A stretch of 64,000 bases of DNA from Epiperipatus broadwayi (GCA_028023455.1 JAQFVV010012447.1:248001-312000), one strand, 5' to 3'. Positions 23,301 to 35,794 are shown, numbered from the stretch's first letter. Notes: generated by a model not told the origin, from the letters alone. Numbers and translations are program-made.

Positions 23301-23541
23301 TATACACCAAATAATAAGTTTTCTACATCTGATAAATAACAAACATACATTATTATTCTACAATTATAATTCTAAATTAATTTTTTACGCGGGGGGGGGG
23401 TAGAAAGGCAAAAACATAAATTTAACTTTTTAAAAAAATTATTAATATAGTTATCAACTTGAGCTAGTTTAATTGATTAGTAAGCCTTATATTACAAATT
23501 TGCTTAACTTTAATTTAAAAGTGCACAAATGCGTTTAGCTA
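20311..23541. other. AT-rich DNA with old dispersed repeats, no gene
   Basis: Diverged copies of the repeat seen at 10025-10180 lie at about 22660-22800 and 22980-23130 (+) and about 21200-21330 (-). A G-run is present at 23391-23400. The 83-codon frame at 21660-21911 (-) has no recognisable content. I see no exon. Confidence 0.5.
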
Positions 23542-23708
23542 GGAATGGAAGTCATATTGCCATAACCCTAACTCAATAAATTGCTGGATATTTAATTATC
23601 AAGGAGCCGTCTAATATTACATTTAATTTACATAAAGTTTCAAAATCCTTGCGATATATTTTAATTAACAGTGCGAATTGTCAAGTTGTTTAATGATCAA
23701 AGTAAATT
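23542..23708 (+). repeat. Left copy of 167-bp direct repeat flanking LINE A
   Basis: Begins GGAATGGAAGTCATATTGCC and matches 26991-27156 at about 95% by eye over its whole length. It is not part of the LINE, since LINE B lacks it. Either an exceptionally long target duplication or an older local duplication. Confidence 0.85.
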
Positions 23709-24199
23709 GTTATTCAACACAAATAACTGTTTTAGCTAGGGGTGGGCTGCAGAAAGGAGTTTGCTATTAACTGAAAGGAGACTCTTTGATTCCTCTTGGA
23801 GGCCTTAAAAGAACCGAGCAGGGCAAATTCCTAAATGTCAATTCCATATGTTTTTGTCGTTGCAGCTGTTATTAATATGCGATTATTCATATAGTATACA
23901 AACATGGATGAGCTATTCACCAGCACACATTGGCCACATTAGCCATTGAAGTGAGTTTATTGGCTTCTTACCTCTGAGTTTAAAATCAAGAAACACCATG
24001 GTCTTTCCTCTCAGTTGCTTGATAAGGCAGAATGAATGTATGTGTAAATGATAAATATGTTTCCAATTATGATAGATAAAAATAAATCATGGCCCTTATT
24101 CCCAGGAAGCGGTAAAGTCACCAACCAAGGCAGTGGTTGGTGGCCGAAGGTGGAGGGTGCTAAGAATCCCCTGATTGTGAACCCAGGCTGCCATTTTGT

Positions 24200-25080
24200 G
24201 ACAAATTTCTATTTAGGTACTTACAACTGCAGATCACTTTCAAGTGAAGGAAGATTGCAAGAATTAGAAGAAGAAATGTCTTATATTAAATGAGACATTA
24301 TTGGACTTTGTGAAGTTAGAAGAAAAGGTGAAGAGACAATTGATTTAAAAAGTGGACATGTATTCTATTATAAAGGCACAAATATTGGAAATACAAATAA
24401 AGTAGGATTCATTATAAATAAAATGTGGAAGAACAACATTATTGAGATTGATGGTATATCGGACAGAGTGGCAAGATTAGTTATACAACTTAATAGCAGA
24501 TACCAAATGCAGATAATTCAGGTTTATGCTCCAACAAGTTCTCATAGTGATGAAGTAAAAAAAGATTTTTATATGGATGTACAAAAGGCTTTTGATCGAA
24601 GTAAACAACATTTTAAAATTGTTATGGGAGACTTTAATGCTAGAATTGGTAAACAAATGAAAGATGAAAGTGCTGTAGGTAATTTTGATTATAGTAATAA
24701 AAATGAGAGAGGACATAGATTTGTGGAGTTTTGCAGAAAAAGAAAAACGTTATATTATGGAAGCATTCAAATGAAGGTACAGCAGAATTGAATTATATTT
24801 TGAGTAACAGAAAATACATATTCAAGATTGTAATGTTCTTAATAAATTTAACACAGGAAGTGATCAGTGATTAATAAGACGTAAGATATGTGTTAGTGCA
24901 AAACTAGAGAGACAAAAATTATTACGAAAAACAATATTTACAGTTGATATTCCTAATCGTCAGAAACATTCTAATGAATTTAAATTAGAACATACAAATC
25001 GGTTTCAAGCATTAGTAGATTTTGAACATGATTCAGATTTAAATGGAATTAACATGAAAATAACCGATACACTTTAAAAA
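24200..25080 (+). pseudogene. RTE endonuclease domain, broken
   Basis: Translation in changing frames shows the landmarks of AP-like endonucleases: GTYNCRSL near the start (Asn), IIGLCEVRRKGEE (catalytic Glu), VYAPTSSHSDE, and GDFNARIG (catalytic Asp and Asn). The usual SDH motif region is altered (TGSDQ-like at about 24858). Stops at 24291-24293 and near 24789, plus a frameshift, separate the pieces. Open parts: 24048-24293, 24423-24791. Confidence 0.88.
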
Positions 25081-25164
25081 CTGCAACAAAGATAGATGGT
25101 AGAAAAAAGCAGTAATTGACCAATAAAATTTCTATTGAGACTAGAGAATTTATGAAGAAGGAAT

Positions 25165-26391
25165 ATGAAGATATATAAAAATGATGCATTAAAAAGGATT
25201 GAATATCTCGAATTTTGTAAAATGGTGCAGAAAAGAGTTGTAAATGATATAAGAAAGTATAACTGTGAACTAGCAAGGAAAGCTGTAGAAGAGAATAAAA
25301 GTCTCAGGAGTGTAAAACAACATTTTGGTATTGGTAGAAAATTTATATCTGCAATAAGAAAAAAAGATGGAATTATTACTAAAAAGAGAGATGAAATCAT
25401 GAAATGGGTAAAATACTTTTATCAAGAATTATATAGTAATAAAGAACAAATACCTCCTATATCTATTACATCTTTTGAATTGCCCGGAATTTTAAATGAA
25501 GAAGTGAGACATGCAATTAAATGTGTGAAGAAAAAAAAGGCTCCAAGTAATGATGGAATTATAATTGATATATTAAAAGAAGCAGGTGAAGAAATAAAAA
25601 TTTTTTTAGCCAAGTTATATACCAAATATCTAAATGATAAAGATGTACCAAATGATTGGAAGAATGCAGTATTAATATTTATATTTAAAAAAGATAATAG
25701 AGAAGATGTTAAAAATTACAGACCTATCAGCCTTTTATCAGTTTTATACAAAATTTTTACCAAGATAATTACAACTCATCTACAAAGAACATTGGATTTC
25801 CACCACTCAAAAGAACAAGCTGAATTTAAAAATGGTTTTAGTACAGTAGATCAGGTTCAGGTATTGAGAGAAGTTATAGAAATGACAAATGAATATGAGT
25901 TGCCATTATGCTTTGGATTTATAGATTATGAAAAGGCATTTGATTCTATAAATATTTCTTCAATCATTAAAGCATTGGATCATCAAGATATAGATCCAGG
26001 ATATTGTCATATTTTAAACAATATTTATAAAAATGTAACAGCATCAATTAGATTACATAATGCTACTGGGAAAGTCAACATTGAGCAGGGTGTAAGACAG
26101 GGTGACTCTATATCTCCACAACTTTTTACAGCAGTGCTGCAAGAAGCATTTTGTGGATTAAAATGGGAAGCTAGAGGAGTCAAAGTAAATGGAGATTATT
26201 TAAGTCATTTAGATTTTGCAGATGATGTAGTTGTTTTTGCAAATAAAGCTTTAGAGCTGCAGGAAATGTTGCAGGAGTTAACAGATAAAAGTAGGAAAGT
26301 AGTACTACAGATAAATGTTAAAAAGACTAAAGTAATGTTTAATGGATTTTCTCAAAATATGAAAATAAAGATTGATTATGATGATGGTTAG
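25165..26391 (+). pseudogene. RTE reverse transcriptase domain, long open remnant
   Basis: A 408-codon uninterrupted frame, the longest in the window. It includes NYRPISLLSVLYKIFTKII (RT block 1-2), FIDYEKAFDSI (block A, first catalytic Asp), GVRQGDSISPQLF (block B), and LDFADDVVVFA (block C, FADD catalytic pair), all intact. A short insertion near 26380 (GATGATGG where LINE B has GATGAG) shifts the frame and ends the ORF early; the rest of the protein continues in other frames to about 26960, including KCVLPVLIYGSETW and LKWNWAGHIARRDDNRW. The ATG used here is internal to the original polyprotein. Confidence 0.9.
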
Positions 26392-26990
26392 AAGAAGTTA
26401 ACAGTTACAAACACCTTGGTCAGATTATTAATACAGATGGAAACATAATGGATGAAATTAATCATAGAATTAAACTTGATTGGAGTGCTTTTGGTAGAAA
26501 TAACTTGATACTAAAAGGAAATATACCTATGTGTCTGAAAAGGAAGGTTTTTAATAAATGTGTTTTACCAGTTCTTATTTATGGATCTGAGACTTGGACA
26601 CTTAGAAGATCAATACAGAGACTTCAGATCACTTAAAGAAGTATGGAGAGATGCATGTTGGGAGTAACAAGAAGAGATTGAAAGCACAATATATGGGTAA
26701 GAGAACAAACAGGTGTTACTGACCTCATTGAAAAAATTAAAAGACTGAAGTGGAATTGGGCTGGACATATTGCTAGAAGAGATGATAATAGATGGACAAT
26801 TGAAATGTTAAACTGGATTCCAAGAGATTGTAAAAGACCCAGAAAGGACCACATGTGAGATGGATGGATGAAATAAGAAAGTGTGCAGGAGTGATGTGGA
26901 GAAGAGAAGCTAAAGATCAGAGAATATGGATTGAACTTGGAGAGACCTTCATCCTGCAGTGGATTGATAATGGTTGATGATGATGAGTTA

Positions 26991-27156
26991 GGGATGGAAG
27001 TCATATTGCCAAAACCCCAACTCAATAAATTGCTTGATACTTAATTATCAAGAAGCCGTCTAATATTACATTTAATTTACATAAAGTTTCAAAATCCTTG
27101 AGATATATTTTAATAATAGTGCGAATTGTCAGGTTGTTTAATGATCAAAGTAAATT
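26991..27156 (+). repeat. Right copy of 167-bp direct repeat flanking LINE A
   Basis: Starts immediately after the LINE tail with GGGATGGAAG and matches the left copy to the shared AAGTAAATT end, after which the sequences differ completely. Confidence 0.85.
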
Positions 27157-27793
27157 ATATTTTGTTTGCCATTAATATATTAACAGGCATTAAAAAGTTA
27201 AATTAAAACTTTAAAACAAAAAGAAAAAATCCAAATTATAAAAATAATTTTAACAAATTCATTTTATTCATACTCACATATATATCAATAAGGCTACACA
27301 CGTTAGCACATACACATATAAACTATGCCCGTAGACACAGATGCACGCACCTAGACACATATAGATACACACATATACAAACAAAAGTACGAAGTTGTAT
27401 TTTTTTTTTTTTTGGCATTTAAGTATTTTTATTTTTAATTATTTCCAAAAGTAAACATTTTAACGTACATGTGAAAGAATTGTGCATGGAAGTTTTAAAG
27501 AAAATTTTATTTGTGTTTTAAGCATATTGGTTGTTTCAAAAACAACTTCAAAATTTGTTGATATGATCAATTTTAAAAAAATTCATTCACACAAAAAAAA
27601 TTGGTATCACTATATTTATCTTCAGAGATCTTTCTTTGACATTCCTGGTTTTATATGACAATTATTGAAAATAAAAAGGCTTTTTTTTTAAGATTTGTAG
27701 TTTTTAAAAAATTTAATTTCTAAATATTGACCACTAAAACCAGAAGGGAATTTTGTGTCTTATCACATGCTTTTTTGAAAATCATTTGATCTC
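27157..27793. other. AT-rich DNA without recognised gene
   Basis: Contains a CA-rich stretch (27280-27390) with ACACATA motifs and a T-run at 27400. No gene or element identified. Confidence 0.5.
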
Positions 27794-27950
27794 AAATGGA
27801 AGATTAAACCACTAAACATCACATGATCACCATCTCTTATGCTAGCAAATAACTGTTATTAAACAGGCATAGTGCTACCCTGTGCCAACCAGAGTAATCA
27901 ATGGATGCCAGAAGGCTTGTGCATAAAATCCCCATCTAGTGCCTACTCAT

Positions 27951-28000
27951 CCAATATCCCCAGACTAGTTTCTGGCTTGTGGACTTCATCAATGAAAATA
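27951..28000 (-). ncRNA. Hammerhead family B, left arm copy, C3 mutated
   Basis: Read on the - strand: TTGATGA (instead of CTGATGA), CCACAAGCC, AGAAA, palindromic ACTAGT with GTC cleavage triplet, TGGGGATATTGG. The C3 change should greatly reduce cleavage. Confidence 0.45.
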
Positions 28001-28097
28001 TTATTGTGTTTTCAATTTCATTCTTATGGTTTTGTAGTTAAGTAGAGATAAAGGGTGGCTGCTGGAGGGTTGCATTAGATCCTAAAATCTAGATGCA

Positions 28098-28147
28098 GCT
28101 CCTCATTGATGAAGGCTACAAGCCAGAAACTAGTCTGGGGTTATTGG
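28098..28147 (+). ncRNA. Hammerhead family B, right arm copy, C3 mutated
   Basis: CTCCTCA (helix I), TTGATGA, GGCTACAAGCC (helix II GGC/GCC), GAAA, ACTAGT-C, then TGGGG. Same C3 change as the left arm, so it arose before the dimer formed or was copied between arms. Confidence 0.5.
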
Positions 28148-28264
28148 ATGAGTAGGCACTAGATGGAGATTTTATGCACAAGCCTTCTGGCATCCATTGA
28201 TTGCTTTGTTTGGCACAGGGTGGCACTATTATATGGAGAGTTTTGCCTGTTTAAATGGAAGATT

Positions 28265-30284
28265 ATATTGAAGACTTGTCTCTCTGGGGTAGCTAGAATT
28301 AACCTCGTTATTTAATTGCCTGATATGCGATTTGCATAAAGTATAAACGTGAAGGAAGCCAAATTAGATCCCTAGGCCTGAATGCCATTTAGTTCATTCT
28401 GACTGTGTTTAAAAACTGTTATTACATAACCTGTATAATAAAGGAAACCCACCTGGGAGCCCATAGCAATAAGAAAACTTTTTATTTATCTTTTATATCA
28501 CCAGTGTTCTTTTTTATAGTTATATCATCTCAAATTTGAAGCTAGATTTAAATCCTTGCTTCTGAACTGCTAACTATTAATTATAAACTTGTCAACTCCG
28601 ATAAAACAAAATTACTGTATGGTCGGAATAATATAATAAATTAATGATTTTATGGAAAGTAAACATTTAATTGTTCAAAATGAGCAGGTATGTTTTAAAG
28701 TTTAATTGCTTAATAAAGTTGTAATTATGTTGATCAATGTTTATTGCAGAGATTATTTATGCTAATATATATATACTGTATATCAAATCATCTCAAACGT
28801 TAAGAAATTTTCAGCTATGCCCTCTGTGAAATAAACTTTAGATTCGGCATCTCAAAGATGTGAGCTTTAAACGTTTATTTCACAGAGGCATAGATGAAAA
28901 TTTCTTAACATTTGATGGAGATGATTTGATATTTTTTTCAGATAATTGTGTGCACTGGAAATATTTTAGTATATATATAAGAAAGAAAAATGAGTCACAT
29001 AACTTGGACTTACTCACTTTGTTATATATGTTCAATTTTAGTATTAATTTTTGCCGTAATCTATTTTTTTATTAATTTATTTTCATCAATAAAATAATCA
29101 CCGCTTTTCAAATTTCGGTAAAATATCTTTGTGTTTTAAATTATTAGATCTGCATAACTCATTTACTTACTTAAAAAAACCTCTCCTTCCTTTGGAGTTA
29201 TCTTCATAATTATCATCCAAGCAAGCATACTGTATATGAAATCATCAGAAAAGAATTATGTTACAGATATATAGATCTGTTTCTCAATGATTTTATGGGG
29301 AATGGAGGTGGTATTTTTTTCGTTTTTTTTTTTAAAAAAAAAGAAGAAGAAAAAAAGAAAGATTTAATAATAATTTGTGAAGTCCAAATTATATGTTTAT
29401 AGTAATAGAATTTATTTTGTCTTCCTAGATTCTGTTTGTTTGCAAAATTTAAGCCTGAACAAGAAAATAGAAATTTTCAAAGTGTGAAGTATGCATAAAT
29501 ACATTTGGGGCATCTCCAATAAACTTCTTAGCTAAAAGAATATTTCTCAAAATATATTATTATTAGTAGTAACATTTTTAAAGCTGTTAGAGATAAGTGA
29601 AAGTTAAAATTTTCTTATATGTCTAGATAGATTCTAGATCTCTAAACTGCGTTAGAATCAGAAATTTTTTAATATTTGTCTTATAATATATATATATATT
29701 TGCACTTGCTATTTGATAATAGTATTGATATAAGATACATTTTATATTAAATAGTTTTTTTGCAGATGATATCCATATTTTTGAGATAAAAGTGTTTGTT
29801 TTATTGATGCTACCTTCTTGATATTTAATGTCATACTTATAACATTGCTGGAGAAGATGAATACTTTGAAGTAAACCTATCCATGGTAAATCAGAGTTTA
29901 TTACACAATAATTTGTTCTCTAAAACATTTTGAATATGAAATAAATAAATAAAAAAGGTTTTTAGCAGCACTGAAATTTTACTTTGCTCCCAAATAAATA
30001 TTTAGTATATTGTATTTTCAGATACTTAGAATATCCTCCATATTTGGATTGATTGCTTCACTTGCTTTTTATGCAATGGCAAAACAATAATTTAAAATCA
30101 CATATATTGTTTTATAGGAATGCTTTTTAACTTAGATAATTAATTGATTATAGAATGATCTAATATGTATATATGATAAGACACACATATGTTCTTTGAA
30201 CTCAAATGCACACATACATCTATCTACCTCGTAAATTAATTAGAAATGCACCTATCTACCTGTACACACAATTAATTTTATAAT
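28265..30284. other. AT-rich DNA; one foldback repeat, no gene
   Basis: Apart from the palindrome at 28774-28932 described separately, I see only homopolymer tracts (for example 29320-29345) and TA repeats. Confidence 0.5.
28774..28932. repeat. Foldback repeat of unknown family
   Basis: Left arm (ATCAAATCATCTCAAACGTT... CCTCTGTGAAATAAAC) and right arm (GTTTATTTCACAGAGG...) are inverted copies of about 65 bp around a 30-bp loop. The 71-codon frame at 28860-29075 is a by-product. Confidence 0.75.
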
Positions 30285-30440
30285 ATAAGGGATTTGAACA
30301 CAGACTTTCAAGCTCCCTTCAGCCATCCACTCTATTTCATACAATTGATACACACACGTGAAAAAGAAAAATGATCTCCAATATACGCATTTCATGCTGA
30401 ACCAGCACTCATCAGTTGGTCCAGATCATCTTCCACACTT

Positions 30441-30475
<35 letters not shown>

Positions 30476-30640
30476 ATCATTGCTCAGTTTTATATTAAAA
30501 TAACAAATCTTCCCACTTTAATGAACAGACTTCAATCTACTCCACCCTCGAACTCTTCAACCAGCCAAAGCATTGAAAATCTGAAGATGGAATGCCCAAT
30601 TCCCTTGTTAATGCCAATATTATTTTGATAATTTAATAAC
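30285..30640 (-). mobile_element. Hammerhead family A retroposon, copy 4
   Basis: - strand copy with the full family order: region of the ACTCCAC/GAACAG segment, hammerhead, then the GTGTG..GTCTG end near 30310. An AC/AT microsatellite has expanded inside it at 30438-30475. Target duplication is unclear. A 70-codon frame across it (30416-30628) is fortuitous. Confidence 0.65.
30361..30434 (-). ncRNA. Type I hammerhead ribozyme, family A, copy A4
   Basis: On the - strand: CTGATGA (30409-30415), helix II GTGCT/AGCAT (first pair G-U), GAAA (30390-30393), self-complementary ATGCGTAT, cleavage triplet ATA. Helix I is CCAA/TTGG, then ATGATC/GATCAT. Other copies have ATAATC/GATTAT at this place, so an A-U pair has been replaced by a G-C pair on both strands. 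The core is complete and this copy is a good candidate for activity. Confidence 0.75.
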
Positions 30641-31199
30641 AAAAATGTGAAGAAATGCCTTTTAGCCTAAAAAGATCTTATTGATTACAAATATGTCTCA
30701 GGCGCATAAATCAATTTATTCTATCTTTTTCCAATGTGATATTTCTGATCCATTAAATATTATAATATGGATATAAATTACTCCCATTCATTACACAACA
30801 TGAATGCTGATGTATTAATAAGTTAAATGTCATATATATGTATATGCCATACATATATTTAAGATTGTTAAAATATTAAAGCACCAAAATTAAACAGGTC
30901 ATAATCAAGACATTTAGTAGATTACTATTTTCCTGGGAATATTCAGCTATTTTAAGTCTCTAATTTTCTTGAGAAATGAAGATTGTTTCCGCAAAACATT
31001 GTATAACGAATCAGGTTAATTTGGTAAATTTTTACACTAGACTACAACTAATGATTAAATAACAAGTTTACTAGGAGTGTATTATAAATGTAAGTAAGAT
31101 ATTTTACTGCTTGAAAACATATATAAATATCAAAATTATTTTGAAACATTATCACTTCCAATGCAGAATAAAGTTTTCTCCAACTTTATTACAGTTTCT
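30641..31199. other. AT-rich DNA without recognised gene
   Basis: Nothing supported here. Confidence 0.5.
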
Positions 31200-33360
31200 C
31201 TGATGCCTACTCTCTCTTCTCCACAATGTACTAGCAAACTTTATTTTATTTACTCATCTCACAAGTAGTCGGTTTCTAGGTGTTTTACAATCCGTTGGAA
31301 TCCAGTGAAGAACTTCAGCTCCACTTATTATCCCTTTTACAAATTTTTTTAGTTTAACCTTATTTCAGTTACTTAATTCTTTCAATGGTATTAAGAATAT
31401 CTGTTTGTTTTCTCACATACATATTTCATTTTCAGCGACTTTTTGTGCAACTTCTAATGTAAAGTTCTCTATATTTTGTTGGGAGGACTGAAGTCTCTGA
31501 ATGGTTTTTTTTTTAATGTTCAGCTCTCAGGTCCATAAGCAATAAATCATAAAACACATTTATTGAACTCTTTTCTTTTCAAATATATAGGCATATTTCC
31601 TTTTACTATTATAATATTCTATCAAACACATTCCATCCAAGTCTAATTCTATGACACAACTAATCTCATTGTAGTAGTTGTAGTTGTTAACTTCTTCTAA
31701 TTTATGATTATTTCTCTTTAATATCTTCTTCTGAGGCAATCTATTAAATATTAATTTAGTCTTTTTAACATTTATTTTTAATCCTATTTTTTGTGATAAT
31801 TCTTATAACATTTTTTAAAACCGTAAAGCATAATATTAAAAAAGCAACCCCATTATCTGCAAAATATAGCTGATTTAAATAATCTCAATTTATTTTTGTT
31901 CTCTTAGCTTCTATTTATTAATCCACTAAATAATTTTTATAAAACTATTATAAAATTTTTGGAGATATGAAATGACCCTATGTGATTTTCAATGTGAATC
32001 ATGTAATCTTATTATTGATGTTGATAAATATTTTTTAGAAGATGACAATATCATAAAGTCATGTTTTCATGATCCAAAGTTTTAATAATTATAGAAATAT
32101 TTATAGAATCAAATGCCTTTTCAAAATCTATAAATCCAAAGCATTATGGCAAATCAACTCATTGCTCCTTTCTATAATTTCTTTCAATACTAGGATATGG
32201 TCTATTGCACTTAAACCACTTGCACTTTTGATTGGTTAAAATCAAAAATTCACTGCAAATGAGTTGTAATTGCCTTGATAAAGATTTAATATAAAATTGA
32301 TAGGTCTATAATTTCTCATATTTTATTACCTTTTTTAAATATCAATATTATTACTGCATTCTTTGAATCACCAAATGCATCTTATCATTTAAACATTTTA
32401 TATATAATTTTACTGTCAGTTTTTCTATTTCTTCACTTACTTTTTATAAGATATCAATAATAATTTATTATTTTACTGAGCTTTTTTCTTTTTCATTGAT
32501 TTAATTGCATGTCTCATTTCTGTATTTAAAATGCTATGCAATGCAGAAGATTAAACCACTAAAAATCACATGATCACCATTTTGCATCTATTATTTACTC
32601 TGGCTTGCACTGAGTGGCACTACTGTATGGAGAGTTTTGCCTTTGTGCAATGCAGAAAATGTAATAATTATAGAGAATACTTTGGATTTTTTTTTCAATT
32701 GTACAATTCTTTATAAAACTCTTCCATATATTTCTTGATGTCCTCTCTCTCTCTTTTTACAAATATTTTCATTTTAATCTTCTTGTTGCAGAAATAAGAT
32801 TCCTACCAATACCAAGATGTTTTATAATTTTGAGATTTTTATTTTCTTCTATAGCTTTCTTTGCTAATTCATAATTATATTTTAATATATTATTATTAAC
32901 CCTTATTCACAACATTTTATAAAACTCTAGATATTCAATTCTTTTTAATATATTCCTTCTTTTCATCATATATTATATTGTCTCAATAAAAAATTTACTG
33001 GTAATTTGTGATGTTTTGTACCAACTATCTTTATTGCAGTTTTAAGTGGTATATCAATTATTCTCCTATTGATTTTATTCAAATCTGATTCATCTTCAAA
33101 ATCGCTTAATAATTTACAGTGATCTGCAAGTTGTAATATAAAATCATTGAGTGTTTCTGAAGATTAGGATTATCAATTGTTCGTCTGATTTTCTTAATAG
33201 CTTTTGACTCTCTAGTTTTGAGTTCATACATTACTTATACCTCACTAAGTGATAATCACTTCTTGTACTGATTCCATTAAAAACATTATACTCTTGAAAT
33301 ATATATTTACTATTAATTAAAATACAATCCAATTCTTCTATACCTTCATTACTAAACAAC
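31200..33360 (-). mobile_element. Degraded RTE LINE, - strand
   Basis: The - strand matches LINE A and B in order, from the 3' part (31200-31500, the YGSETW and GHIARR region) through RT and into the endonuclease region near 33200-33350, but it is more diverged, with many stops and indels. FADD-, GVRQGD- and NYRPIS-type segments are only partly readable. It is interrupted by a family B insertion at 32549-32646. Older than copies A and B. Confidence 0.75.
32538..32657. mobile_element. Palindromic family B retroposon, short deletion copy 4, 11-bp target duplication
   Basis: GCAATGCAGAA at 32538-32548 and 32647-32657 flanks a 98-bp insertion that consists of the family head (TTAAACCACTAAAAATCACA) joined to the tail (CACTACTGTATGGAGAG). 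Insertion into the degraded LINE makes the boundaries unambiguous. Confidence 0.8.
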
Positions 33361-33743
33361 AAGTGATTATTTTTTTAAAAAATTGCTAGTTTTAAGCTGG
33401 ATCATATGGACAAAACATATTTGTGCTTTTTTTTTAAAAAAAAAAAATCAAATTTGCTTTTATTTAAAAGTGACCTATTTTATTTGTACTGAAATACAGG
33501 CAGCAATATTTGTAGGTTTAAGGTTTAGAAATATATATCTTCTCAAAAGTTCGAAGTTCAATGTAAGCAATTGAACTCCCAATGACAGTATATTAATAAT
33601 AGATTTATATATTAAAATTTTCTTATCCTCTTGTCATATACACTTTAATGCAATCTTTTTTTATATATTTCCTTCTTTATTTTACTTACTATTTCGACTG
33701 TTCTGCAGTCTTCATAACAGCTACAACATTTAAACATATAGTC
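33361..33743. other. AT-rich spacer between two LINEs
   Basis: No feature recognised; T- and A-runs around 33425-33450. Confidence 0.5.
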
Positions 33744-34409
33744 ATATACCCATCATCATCATCATCATCAACCATTATCAATCCACTGCAAGATGAAGGT
33801 CTCTCCAAGTTCAATCCATCTTTTCCTATTTTTAGCTTCTCTTCTCCACCTCACCACTGCACACTTTCTTATTTCATCCATCCATCTCACATGTGGTCTT
33901 TTTCTGGGTCTTTTACAATCTCTTGGAATCCAGTTTAAAATTTCATTTGTCCATCTATTATCATCTCTTCTAACAATATGTCTAGCCCAACTCCACTTCA
34001 GTCTTTTAATTTTTTCAATGAGGTCAGTAACACCTGTTTGTTCTCTTACCCATACATTGCGTTTTCAATCCTTCTTGTTACTCCCAACATGCATCTCTCC
34101 ATACTTCTTTAACTGGTCTGAAGTCTCTATATTGCTCTTTTATTAAGTGTCCAAATCTCAGATCCATAAGTAAGAACTGGCAAAACACATTTATTAAAAA
34201 CATTCCTTTTCAAACACATAGGCATATTTCCTTTTAGTATCAAGTTATTTCTACCAAAAGCACTCCAACCAAGTTTAATTCTATGATTGATTTAATCCAT
34301 TATGTTTCCATCTGTATTAACAATCTGACGAAGGTATTTGTAACTGTTAACTTCTTCTAACTCATCATAATCAATCTTTATTTTTATATTTTGAGAAAAT
34401 CTATTAAAC

Positions 34410-34607
34410 ATTACTTTAGTCTAAATAAATAATCAATCAAACAAGATTGAAATAAACAACTATTAATAAGTATAATTAAATGTTTATCAAACCAGCTTTC
34501 ATCTCCATTGAGACCTTCTCAAGATATTATAGTAATGTGTTTGTGACAACATTATGGACAAATAAATTATATTGGATATTTGACCATCATAGTGATTACT
34601 TTAGTCT
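34410..34607 (-). mobile_element. 172-bp short retroposon in LINE B, 13-bp target duplication
   Basis: ATTACTTTAGTCT occurs at 34410-34422 and 34595-34607; removing 34423-34594 plus one copy restores the LINE. On the - strand the insert has CTTGAGAAGGTCTC then GAGATGAAAGC, a hairpin motif shared with the Penelope-like element at 51.7/54.0 kb. It is probably a short PLE-derived or PLE-dependent sequence. Confidence 0.7.
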
Positions 34608-35451
34608 TTTTAACATCTATCTTTAGTCCTACTTTCCTACTTTCATCTGATAACTCCTGCAACATTTCCTGTAGCTTTAAAGCATTATTTGCAAAAACAA
34701 CTACATCATCTGCAAAATCTAAATGACTTAAATAATCTCCATTTAATTTCACTCCTTTAGCTTCCCATTTTAATCCACAAAATACTTCTTGCAATACTGC
34801 TGTAAAAAGTTTTGGAGATATGCAGTCACCCTGTCTTACACACTTTTCAATGTTGATTTTCCTACTATCATTATGTAATCTAATTGTTGCTGTTGCATTT
34901 TTATAAATATTTTTAAAAATATGACAATATCCTGGATCTACACCTTGATGATCCAATGCTTTAATCACTGAAGAAGTGTTTATAGAATCAAATGACTTTT
35001 CATAGTCTACAAATCCTAAACATAATGGCAACTTATATTCATTTGTCCTTTCTATAATTTCTCTCAATACCTGGATATGATCTACTGTACTAAAACCACT
35101 TTTAAATCCAGCTTGTTCTTTTGGTTGGTGGAAATCCAGTGTTTTCTGTAGACGAGTTGTAATTATCTTAGTAAAATTTTTGTATAAAACTGATAAAAGA
35201 CTGATAGGTCTGTAATTTCTAATATCTTCTTTATCACCTTTTTTAAATATTAATATTAATATTGCATTCTTCCAATCATCTGGTACATCTTTATCATTTA
35301 GACATTTGGTATATAACTTTGCTAAAAAAAATTCTATTTCTTCCCCTGCTTCTTTTAATATATCAATTATAATTCCATCATTATCTGGAGCCTTCCCTTT
35401 CTTCATAAATTTAATTGCATGTCTCACTTCCTCATTCAAAATTCTGGGCAT
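34567..35451 (-). pseudogene. RTE reverse transcriptase of LINE B
   Basis: A 294-codon open frame covering RT blocks: NYRPISLLSVLYKNFTKII, GFVDYEKSFDSI (catalytic Asp), CVRQGDCISPKLF (G of GVRQGD replaced by C), and LDFADDVVVFA. The frame ends because of the 172-bp insertion, and the remaining C-terminal part continues beyond it at 33790-34409. It was part of a longer polyprotein; the start shown is an internal Met. Confidence 0.9.
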
Positions 35452-35794
35452 TTTTGGAAGATATAATAGATATAGGAGGCACTTGTTTTTTATTACTATA
35501 TAATTCTTGATAGAAGTCTTCTACACATTTCCTGATGTCATCTCTCTTTTTAGTAATAATTCCATCTTTTTTTCTTATTGCAGATATAAATTTCCTACCA
35601 ATACCAAAATGTTGTTTTACACTCTTTAGACTTTTATTCTCTTCTACAGATTTCCTTACTAGTTCACAATTATACTTATATCATTTTCAACTCTTTTCCA
35701 CACCATTTTACAAAATTCGAGATATTCAATCTTTTTTAATGCATCATTGTTGTATATCCTCATATTCCTTCTTTTCTTCATAAATTCTCTAGTC

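Larger units (their letters stand above)
23744..26990 (+). mobile_element. RTE-type LINE, near full-length copy A
   Basis: Spans the 5' end shared with LINE B (GGGCTGCAGAAAGG), an endonuclease region, a reverse transcriptase region, and a short GATGATGATGA tail. RTE elements encode one polyprotein with an apurinic-type endonuclease and RT and insert by target-primed reverse transcription. This copy has frameshifts in the endonuclease and after the RT. The 35 bp between the left direct repeat and the shared 5' end (23709-23743) are of unknown origin. Confidence 0.9.
27794..28264. mobile_element. Palindromic family B retroposon, copy 3, with target duplication
   Basis: AAATGGAAGATT flanks the insertion at 27794-27805 and 28253-28264; the last bases overlap the TTAAACCACTAAA head. 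The two arms (27860-28000 and 28095-28250) are inverted copies. Both carry a hammerhead core in which C3 is changed (TTGATGA). Confidence 0.75.

Noticed and set aside
25049-25625. - strand frames opposite the RTE reverse transcriptase
   Set aside because: The + strand encodes recognisable RT blocks; the reverse frames have no motif.
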